From Clostridia bacterium (GTDB taxonomy: Bacteria; Bacillota_E; SLMV01; PUMD01): a stretch of 5,410 nt of DNA. A model generated the notes under the pieces. That model was not told where the DNA came from. It worked only from the letters and a program-made list of their open reading frames with translations, and did no database searches. The position numbers and the translations under genes are program-made. Positions 1-4,996 of the stretch are shown here, piece after piece (the first letter of the stretch is position 1; each line of letters opens with the position of its first letter). The stretch lies in contig SKXF01000408.1 of assembly GCA_007128555.1 (NCBI GenBank), forward strand, positions 1 to 5,410. Reading direction: 5' to 3'.

Positions 1-321
1 CCCGTGGGGAAAGGGCAAAAGAGAGGTGGGCGCGACCTCCTCAGGACATTCCTCGACACCTGTCTCCTCCATGATCTCCTGGATCTGTCCGGCGAACGTC
101 CGATGAAGGCCTTCCGCACTGCCCTGCATCTGCAGCTTCCCATTGGTGTACTGCCGGACCACAAGGCGCCCATCCTCCCCGGCGATGACGTATGAATACT
201 CACAGTGTGGGTCTTCCCTTGCCTCAACCACGCCATCATACTGCGCCAGCAGCTTACGCACTGAACTCCGGTACTGCGGAGGCAAAAAGATCGTTTCCTC
301 TACTCTTCCGATCGCCACCAC
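1..321 (-). CDS. RNase HIII-like N-terminal domain (DUF3378-like), partial at the left edge
   Basis: This minus-strand frame is open from a GTG at 319-321 (a second GTG follows at 316-318) to position 1, giving 107 complete codons with no stop, so the C-terminal part lies outside the window. An in-frame TAG lies a few codons upstream, so GTG is the only plausible start; the ribosome binding site is weak. The protein has a beta-alpha-beta pattern (ETIFLPP at 9-15, then a helix VRKLLAQY at 21-28), then strands around 41-57, the motif YTNGKLQMQG at 58-67, and an acidic helix to about residue 87. A basic or aromatic strand followed by NGxLxxQG is typical of the TBP-like domain that precedes the catalytic domain of RNase HIII, an enzyme that removes RNA from RNA/DNA hybrids. 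The last visible residues, PFPHG, would suit the linker just before a GxDESGKGD catalytic motif, which cannot be seen here. A stand-alone domain of this fold is the alternative. Confidence 0.55.
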   Translation of the reverse strand, partial: MVAIGRVEETIFLPPQYRSSVRKLLAQYDGVVEAREDPHCEYSYVIAGEDGRLVVRQYTNGKLQMQGSAEGLHRTFAGQIQEIMEETGVEECPEEVAPTSLLPFPHG

Positions 322-341
322 CCCGATTCTACCATCACCCT

Positions 342-371
342 ATAGCTGAGCTATGACAACGTAATGTCATA
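342..371. promoter_or_regulatory. Two adjoining inverted repeats in the divergent intergenic region (candidate operators)
   Basis: The first repeat, 342-354, is ATAGCT-G-AGCTAT, a perfect 6-bp palindrome around one base. The second, 352-371, is TATGACA-N6-TGTCATA, a perfect 7-bp inverted repeat with a 6-base spacer. They share bases 352-354. They lie 20-50 bases upstream of the minus-strand start at 321 and about 75-110 bases upstream of the -10 of the plus-strand regulator. On position alone they suit control of the minus-strand gene better, or of both promoters through a bent complex. The arms do not match the loose 12-2-12 operators known for SmtB/CzrA/CadC, so binding by the adjacent regulator is only a possibility. 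Confidence 0.45.
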
Positions 372-443
372 CTTCAGGCACTTCGCCCCCTCTCTGAGCA
401 TTCCTGCCCGACAGGGGATTCCATCCAGTAGGCACAGGACATG

Positions 444-452
444 TGTTATACT
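444..452 (+). promoter_or_regulatory. Extended -10 promoter for the metalloregulator operon
   Basis: TGTTATACT at 444-452 reads as an extended -10 element (TG, one base, then TATACT). The bases 17 positions upstream do not resemble TTGACA, which is acceptable for extended -10 promoters and for promoters that need an activator or are controlled by derepression. A transcription start near 459 would leave a leader of about 30 bases before the ATG at 491. The downstream stretch 458-470 (TGATAGCAGATTCA) has a weak TGA...TCA symmetry that could form part of a repressor site. Confidence 0.5.
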
Positions 453-473
453 ACTTGATAGCAGATTCACGTC

Positions 474-482
474 GGAAAGGAG
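474..482 (+). promoter_or_regulatory. Ribosome binding site fixing the ArsR-family start
   Basis: GGAAAGGAG ends 8 bases before the ATG at 491. This selects the 491 start over the in-frame GTG at 443, which lies inside the -10 element and has no binding site. Confidence 0.75.
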
Positions 483-490
483 AAAGCGCA

Positions 491-850
491 ATGGGCCGTG
501 AAAACGACATCTGCGATATCTTCCACCCCCACCCCGACCGGATCCGTTTACTGGCGAACTCCCTTCCCGACCTCAATCACCTGGCAGAACTGTTCAAGAT
601 CCTGTCAAACACAACACGGGCAGAGATCCTTTACCTGCTCGACCGAGAAGAACTCTGTGTCTGCGATATCGCTGAACTGCTGAACAGTAGTGTGTCTAAC
701 ATATCCCATCACCTCAGGATCCTGCGCACCGCCAGGCTAGTGAAGTACCGTCGCGATGGACGCCAGGCCCTCTACACCCTCGACGACGATCACGTGGTCC
801 AGCTGTTCCGCGCGGGCCTGGAACACCTGGAACACACCGGGGAAGCCTGA
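491..850 (+). CDS. ArsR/SmtB-family metal-responsive repressor (CadC/CzrA type)
   Basis: This 119-aa winged-helix protein has typical ArsR-family length. It opens with Cys8 and His12/His14 (CDIFHPHPD), followed by the helix that leads into LAELFKILSNTTRAEIL (31-47). The signature ELCVCDIAELL spans 54-64, and the recognition helix SVSNISHHLRILR spans 67-79. A wing runs from about 84 to 97. The last helix carries Asp99, His101, His112 and His115. The spacing +2, +11, +3 is that of the alpha-5 zinc/cobalt site of SmtB and CzrA. Cys56 and Cys58, with Cys8 and possibly His12/His14, also match the CadC alpha-3N site. Family members repress their own operon and release DNA when they bind Zn, Co, Cd or Pb. 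It is the first gene of the operon, 40 bases before the next. Family is certain; the metal is inferred. Confidence 0.93.
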   Translation: MGRENDICDIFHPHPDRIRLLANSLPDLNHLAELFKILSNTTRAEILYLLDREELCVCDIAELLNSSVSNISHHLRILRTARLVKYRRDGRQALYTLDDDHVVQLFRAGLEHLEHTGEA

Positions 851-890
851 TACCGCATACGCCCAGAGGAGTCGGGGAACACTTGAGTCG

Positions 891-2759
891 GTGATTCCCT
901 TGAGACGACTTCTAAAGTCATTGCTATACTTGCTGATTGCATTCCTGTTTGCGAGCCCGATCATCATGCTGAACGACTCTATTTCCAATCCCGTTACGAT
1001 GCGCGAAAGCCTCCCAGTAGCAAACACCGCATACACCTCCAGGGTGCAGGGGGAGCACATCACCGACCTTAGCCTGAAGGTAACCGAGATGCGCTTCGTC
1101 CCTGAAGATGAGCCAGCCCCCTTCCTCGTTGTTGCCCCCGACGACGATCCCCTAGCCGGCATTCTGGCATTAAGGCTGTGTGCACCCCCCGTAGGGGGCG
1201 GATTGATCCTTCTACCGACATCGCCACCCCTGGAACCTGACGTGGTTTCTCGAATGCAGGACATACTAGCAGCTGGGGATACAGACCCCCCTGTCATAGC
1301 CCTCGGGAACATTCACCCAGACATACTCTCCGAGATCACCACGCACTTCCGCGTGCAGACCCTTGAAGGGAATGCAGAGCAACTGGCCACCCAGGTAGAT
1401 GAGTGGATGGTGGCACGCAACGGAGTGAGCGAGCGTTACCTGTTCATACCGGAAGAAGATTTTCGACACGGCCTGGCCCTTGTAAGCTGGCTGGCCCTCA
1501 CGGGTGATCCCGTATTTCCCATAGGTAGGGACGAAATCTCCGAACACCTCGGGGATTACCTGAGCGTTGTTCAGGGGCAGGCGAGGGGCCGGCAAAACAA
1601 CCTCTACCTGATCGCCCCCACTTCCCTGGGAACTGCGGCACTGATGGAGGAACTGAACAACTACGGACAGGTTGTTCGAGTGGCAGGGATCACGCCTGAA
1701 GAAACGGCCCTGGCCCTGGCTCAATATTACGATGCTGGAACCCAGTTTGGATGGTGGGCCGGAGCCATCGCGGAGGGCAACCGTCACTACCTTCTGGGCA
1801 ACCCAGATCATCCAGCCGAACTGATCGCTGCAGCTCCCCTTTTCAGTGAAACCCAGTATGGACCCACCGTATTGACCTCTGCAGAACGACTCACACCCGT
1901 GGTGGAAACCTTTCTGTGGACCATCCGACCTCACTGGATCAACGTTCCCTCGGAGGGTCGCTACAACTTCGCCTGGTTGGCCGGAGATTCCGATGCAATC
2001 AGCTGGTCGGTTCAAAACCGGGTGGACTTGATCAACCAGACTGTGCCCTATGATAGCCAGGGTTTTGGTGGGCTCGACGCCTCGCTACTCGTCTGGTTGA
2101 CGATCGGATGGATGGGAGCCGTGTGGACGTGGATCCACAGCGTGATGAGACGACCGGCCATGGAGCAACACGTTAGACTGTTCTGGGTGTTGATCACCCT
2201 GGTACTCGGACCGCTGGGGTTCCTGTCCTACTACCTGGCAACTCGTGGAGAGAAGCCCCCTGTAGCAACTGAGGAGATGCTGTCCCCCCCCACCGAGGCT
2301 CTTGCGGCAACCGCCGCCACCGTGTCCCTGGCGGCCAGCGTCATCCTTCTTACCGGATTTATGTACGTGCTACTCCGGCGTCCCCTGTTGGTGATCGACG
2401 GCTCCCTTTTCTTCGTGGGAAGCCCGGTCGTCCGAAGCCTGATTGCAGGTTCGCTGCTGGCCCTCGCAGTAGCCCTGTTGGTCGTTGAACCCGTGCTCTA
2501 TGCTGGCGGTGGAGAAGCCTACAATAAACTTCTGAAGGACACCTGGAAAGGTTCAGCAATCGCCCTAACGATCACCGCTGTTGTGTTTTCACTGGTCGCC
2601 TGGTGGCTGCGAACTCATTATCTCAGCATACCGCCCAGCGAGACCCAGATTCTCTGGTGGGGCACCGCAGCCCTGGCCGCTGCAATCACCGCTCTCATCA
2701 CGTACCCCATCAACTACTGGTTGGTGTCGCAGAACATCAAGAAAGGTCTGTTGAGATGA
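891..2759 (+). CDS. CWB2-like extracytoplasmic module fused to a DUF4396-like membrane domain
   Basis: The predicted protein is 622 aa. An N-terminal membrane anchor lies at about 7-27. Residues 77-390 form three degenerate repeats resembling cell-wall-binding repeat 2: VVAPDDDPLAG then VIALGNIHPDIL; YLFIPEEDFRHG then LYLIAPTSLG and VVRVAGITPEE; HYLLGNPDHPAE then WLAGDSDAIS. The C-terminus has about six hydrophobic helices (about 397-417, 429-449, 471-495, 517-537, 556-573, 590-610). HSVMRRPAM at 416-424, the LVLGP turn at 437-441 and the end YPINYWLVSQNIKKG at 605-619 match DUF4396 proteins as I remember them. That family's usual His/Cys motif is not visible. The start is uncertain: GTG 891 is chosen, with AGAGGAG rather far upstream (865-871); TTG 900 is possible. 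The open frame reaching back to 756 overlaps the regulator and is not coding. The stop overlaps the next start as ATGA. Function is unknown; a metal-linked envelope role is inferred from the regulator. Confidence 0.8.
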   Translation: MIPLRRLLKSLLYLLIAFLFASPIIMLNDSISNPVTMRESLPVANTAYTSRVQGEHITDLSLKVTEMRFVPEDEPAPFLVVAPDDDPLAGILALRLCAPPVGGGLILLPTSPPLEPDVVSRMQDILAAGDTDPPVIALGNIHPDILSEITTHFRVQTLEGNAEQLATQVDEWMVARNGVSERYLFIPEEDFRHGLALVSWLALTGDPVFPIGRDEISEHLGDYLSVVQGQARGRQNNLYLIAPTSLGTAALMEELNNYGQVVRVAGITPEETALALAQYYDAGTQFGWWAGAIAEGNRHYLLGNPDHPAELIAAAPLFSETQYGPTVLTSAERLTPVVETFLWTIRPHWINVPSEGRYNFAWLAGDSDAISWSVQNRVDLINQTVPYDSQGFGGLDASLLVWLTIGWMGAVWTWIHSVMRRPAMEQHVRLFWVLITLVLGPLGFLSYYLATRGEKPPVATEEMLSPPTEALAATAATVSLAASVILLTGFMYVLLRRPLLVIDGSLFFVGSPVVRSLIAGSLLALAVALLVVEPVLYAGGGEAYNKLLKDTWKGSAIALTITAVVFSLVAWWLRTHYLSIPPSETQILWWGTAALAAAITALITYPINYWLVSQNIKKGLLR

Positions 2760-3985
2760 ACCCTGTGAACTATCGCCACAGCCAGAGACGCGTTCGACTC
2801 GCTCTCCATGGCCTGATCCTACTTCTGATCACAGCTGCAGTGGGCGGCGCATTAATCCCCTCACCTCTGTACCCAGGGACATCGGTAGACCCGGCGCCTC
2901 CAACCAGTTCGATCGGCGCCCTTACCACACAGCTTGGGGGACCAGATCTCCTCGGAACAGCAATTTCCATCTCCCAGGCCGTCTATCCCGCGGCAGCCCG
3001 AGCACGTGCGGTTATCCTGGTGCCAGAAGATGACTGGAGAGCAGGCCTTGTTGCCGCAGCACTGACCGGGTCACCTGTTAATGCGCCCATCCTTCCCGTA
3101 CCGGCAGGGCCCATGCCCTCAGAAGCCGTGGAGGAGATCGAGCGCCTCAACCCGAGGGGGATCAGTGGAGATGGGGGCATCCAGGTTCTGGCCGTCGGCA
3201 ATGTTGATCCGCAGGTGCTGGACCAGGTGAACCAGATGGGACTGCGCTTGCGGAAGATCGACGGCGCTACACCAGCAGTTCTGGCCGAAAGGGTCGATCA
3301 CTACCGGGCCATCCTGACTGGAAATCACCCGGACCAGGTGCTGATCGTACCCGTTGACTTTCCCGAGTACGCAACGATTGCGGCTTCGTGGGCTGCCCAG
3401 AGCGGCCATCCAATCCTATTCGTCCAGGGTGCGACCCTACCTCTAGCCACGCGAAACGCCCTGGATCTTCGACCGACAGAAGCATTCATGTACGTACTTG
3501 GTCCAGAGAAGATCCTGCCGCGCGACGTGGCCGAAGCGATGGTCTTCTTCGGACACGTACAGCGCATCCCGGGCGACGATCCCTTCGAGATGGCTACTGC
3601 TTTCGCCCGGTACACCGATCGTGGAACGCTTCTTCCATGGTGGTTCGGAGCCACGCCCAGGATCTTTGGCTGGGGGGTATCCGGACCAGGCCATCATTTC
3701 ATCTTTGTCAATATTGAAGAGCCGATGCACGCAGTGATAGCTTCAGGCCTCTCCAGCCGCGGCACCCACGGTCCGCTGCTCTGGATCGAGAAAGATCACG
3801 TGCCCGAACCGACAACCGAGTTCCTCGCCACCACGCGTCCAGCCGGAGGACCGCGACCCGACCCTCTGCTGAACCGGGGTTGGTTGATCGGCGCCGAAAA
3901 CAGCATTACGCTGGCGACCCGTCACCGGATCGATAAACAGCTGAGGGCCGTCCGGCCGCAGGAGGCACTGATCCACCATGAGTAA
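2756..3985 (+). CDS. Signal-anchored cell-wall-binding-repeat-2-like protein, paralogue of the upstream gene
   Basis: This 409-aa protein has a basic N-terminus (HSQRRVR) and a hydrophobic anchor at about 15-35. A proline-rich linker (36-50) follows, and the rest is soluble and presumably extracytoplasmic. Residues 61-78 (GGPDLLGTAISISQAVYP) recall the GADRYxTAxxIS opening of CWB2 proteins. Repeat 1 (84-170) has VILVPEDDWRAG, PILPVP and VLAVGNVDPQVL. Repeat 2 (171-286) has VLIVPVDFPEY, HPILFVQG, YVLGPEKILPRDV and VQRIPGDDPFEMATAFARY, a good CWB2 match. Repeat 3 (about 298-390) is weaker. It aligns throughout with residues 77-390 of the upstream protein but lacks the DUF4396 part and contains no cysteine. 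ATG 2756 overlaps the previous stop by four bases, which suggests translational coupling. In clostridial Cwp proteins CWB2 modules bind anionic wall polymers. These copies lack the usual DAL motif, so wall binding is uncertain. Confidence 0.85.
   Translation: MNPVNYRHSQRRVRLALHGLILLLITAAVGGALIPSPLYPGTSVDPAPPTSSIGALTTQLGGPDLLGTAISISQAVYPAAARARAVILVPEDDWRAGLVAAALTGSPVNAPILPVPAGPMPSEAVEEIERLNPRGISGDGGIQVLAVGNVDPQVLDQVNQMGLRLRKIDGATPAVLAERVDHYRAILTGNHPDQVLIVPVDFPEYATIAASWAAQSGHPILFVQGATLPLATRNALDLRPTEAFMYVLGPEKILPRDVAEAMVFFGHVQRIPGDDPFEMATAFARYTDRGTLLPWWFGATPRIFGWGVSGPGHHFIFVNIEEPMHAVIASGLSSRGTHGPLLWIEKDHVPEPTTEFLATTRPAGGPRPDPLLNRGWLIGAENSITLATRHRIDKQLRAVRPQEALIHHE
3960..3965 (+). promoter_or_regulatory. 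AGGAGG ribosome binding site inside the preceding gene
   Basis: A full AGGAGG lies 12 bases before the ATG at 3978, inside the last codons of the upstream gene. It supports translation of the small membrane protein from 3978 rather than from the next in-frame ATG at 3987, which would be even further away. Confidence 0.6.
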
Positions 3986-4445
3986 GATGGTATCGTCCTT
4001 CGCCCGAAGAAAGGATGCCGTCCTGGCGCTGGGAGACGTTGAGATGCACAGATACGGAACAGGCCAGGTGATTCCACTCGATGGAAGAGAAGCTGAACAG
4101 GTCGTGAGCGCCAACCTCTTCCTTGATCACAAAGAAGCGTCCCGCATCGCTGTTGGAGCCCTGGTCGGGTTCATCCTCGGGGCCCTGTTGATGTATTCGC
4201 ACCGCGTCGGCCTACTGAGTTTCCCTCTCCTGTCACCGGCCTTCGCGGGAGGGTCATACCCTGCATATTTCGCCGGGGCCGGTATAGGAGCAACCGTGGG
4301 AGCCTTTGCCTGCGGCCTGTACGTGATCAGCAGGCCCCGGATTCTCCTGGGGCCAGATTCCACTCTGCTGGCCATATTCGCGCCCAGGTACCAGTTGAAG
4401 AAGATCAAGAAGACCGTGGAGCAATACGGCGGCAAGGTGATCTGA
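3978..4445 (+). CDS. Small membrane protein with a glycine-rich transmembrane hairpin between soluble ends
   Basis: The product is 155 aa. The N-terminal soluble part (1-55) begins with strand-helix features (MVSSFARRKDAVLALGDVEM) that recall the opening of YflT/DUF3341-like stress proteins. Two hydrophobic, glycine-rich segments follow at about 56-74 (VGALVGFILGALLMY) and 94-117 (GAGIGATVGAFACGLYVI), probably a hairpin with both ends in the cytoplasm. The C-terminus (128-155) reads strand, basic helix, strand, ending VEQYGGKVI, as in the second half of a ferredoxin-like fold split by a membrane hairpin. The gene overlaps the end of the preceding one by 8 bases in another frame and is the last of the operon. 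I cannot assign a family with certainty. It may be a membrane partner or regulator of the two CWB2-like proteins. Confidence 0.8.
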   Translation: MSKMVSSFARRKDAVLALGDVEMHRYGTGQVIPLDGREAEQVVSANLFLDHKEASRIAVGALVGFILGALLMYSHRVGLLSFPLLSPAFAGGSYPAYFAGAGIGATVGAFACGLYVISRPRILLGPDSTLLAIFAPRYQLKKIKKTVEQYGGKVI

Positions 4446-4480
4446 ACCCCCGTCCCTCCCCAGTGGCCTCATTGGTCGAG

Positions 4481-4515
4481 GCAGGCAGGGCAGCATCAAC
4501 CCCTTACCCGCCTGC
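4481..4515 (+). terminator. GC-rich stem-loop downstream of the operon (possible terminator)
   Basis: GCAGGC-A-GGG at 4481-4490 pairs with CCC-GCCTGC at 4507-4515. This gives nine base pairs with one bulged A and a 16-base loop, starting 36 bases after the last stop of the operon. It is not followed by a T run, so intrinsic termination would be weak. It may instead be an RNA-stabilising hairpin or part of a factor-dependent terminator. A smaller hairpin at 4466-4482 overlaps and competes with it. Confidence 0.3.
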
Positions 4516-4659
4516 ACAGGGTGTTCTGTTGACCGGGCACCGTCATTCATACAGGAGATGGCACTGCACACGGACAGTACAGAGTGTTCCAGTATTCAGA
4601 GCAGGCAACCGACCTCCACCGGCCAACGACAGCATTGGGGAGGGTCACGATCGTCCTCC

Positions 4660-4689
4660 AGGGACGGACAAGGTTCGAACGCTGTCCCT
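4660..4689 (+). repeat. Inverted repeat / hairpin with a GTTCGAAC loop
   Basis: AGGGACGG at 4660-4667 pairs with CTGTCCCT at 4682-4689 (eight pairs, one of them G-U in RNA). The 14-base loop contains the self-complementary GTTCGAAC at 4673-4680. The loop resembles a tRNA T-loop, but the flanking bases do not form a T stem, so this is not a tRNA. It is one of several potential structures upstream of trpS. Confidence 0.35.
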
Positions 4690-4922
4690 CACCTGAAGAG
4701 ATCACCTGGAAGGGTTCATCTCATGACCGGCGCCCAAGGGACCGAGCAACCCAGGTACCCGCTGTGATGAACAGGACGCTGGAACAGGGTATGGCTGACC
4801 ACGAGCATAATGACAATCCAGGCCCAACCCGTTGTGGTGTCTTTGCGTATTCGCCCCGTGGATCCTCACTACAGCACAGTTACAGGGGTCCTTGCATCAA
4901 CTTCTTTCTGCCCGGCATTATG

Positions 4923-4931
4923 TGGTATAAA
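4923..4931 (+). promoter_or_regulatory. trpS: Extended -10 promoter for trpS
   Basis: TGGTATAAA at 4923-4931 is an extended -10 element (TG, one base, TATAAA) in a locally AT-rich patch. The -35 position (about 4903-4908, TCTTTC) is poor, as with the promoter at 444-452. Transcription would start near 4938 and leave a leader of about 59 bases, too short for a T-box. Confidence 0.5.
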
Positions 4932-4996
4932 TATTGAGGGAGCCCGTCGTTAACATCTGTGACGCTTGCCCAAACTGCAGGTGGAAGGTGATTACT

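Larger units (their letters stand above)
4446..4922. other. Long non-coding stretch between the operon and trpS
   Basis: I see no convincing gene in these bases. The minus strand has frequent stops in all frames. The plus strand has a 117-codon open frame at 4584-4937, but it starts at GTG without a binding site, ends inside the trpS promoter and gives a low-complexity Arg/Ser/Gln/Pro-rich product. Several inverted repeats are visible: 4466-4482 (GCCTC/GAGGC), 4481-4515, 4660-4689, ACCTGG 4704-4709 with CCAGGT 4751-4756, and GTTCATC 4714-4720 with GATGAAC 4766-4772. The last two interleave, so they would form alternative structures or a pseudoknot. No RNase P, tmRNA, SRP RNA or known riboswitch core was recognised. 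Confidence 0.5.

Noticed and set aside
756..890. Upstream extension of the CWB2/DUF4396 gene to 756
   Set aside because: This stretch overlaps the well-supported regulator gene in another frame and encodes Ser/Thr/Pro/Trp-rich sequence unlike a protein start. The anchor helix begins just after 891.
1186..1198. CCCCC-GTA-GGGGG hairpin inside the first membrane gene
   Set aside because: It is explained by codons for Pro-Pro-Val-Gly-Gly and has only a three-base loop. No regulatory position supports a role.
1266..2015. Minus-strand open frame of about 249 codons opposite the first membrane gene
   Set aside because: It lies wholly within the coding strand of a gene with clear paralogy and membrane structure. 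Its translation shows no domain, so it is an antisense shadow.
4672..4680. GGTTCGAAC as a tRNA T-arm
   Set aside because: The five bases on each side do not pair as a T stem, and no acceptor, D or anticodon stems can be built around it.
4584..4937. Open plus-strand frame of 117 codons upstream of trpS
   Set aside because: It starts at GTG with no ribosome binding site, its stop lies just past the trpS -10 element, and the product is rich in Arg, Ser, Pro and Gln without a recognisable domain. Third-position GC is similar to real genes, so it is not excluded absolutely.
4690..4996. T-box or other riboswitch controlling trpS
   Set aside because: AGGTACCCGC at 4753-4762 only loosely resembles the TGGNACCGCG core, there is no following terminator with a T run, and the likely trpS promoter lies downstream of it. 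GAACAGGG at 4782-4789 recalls part of a cobalamin riboswitch, but the other conserved boxes are missing.
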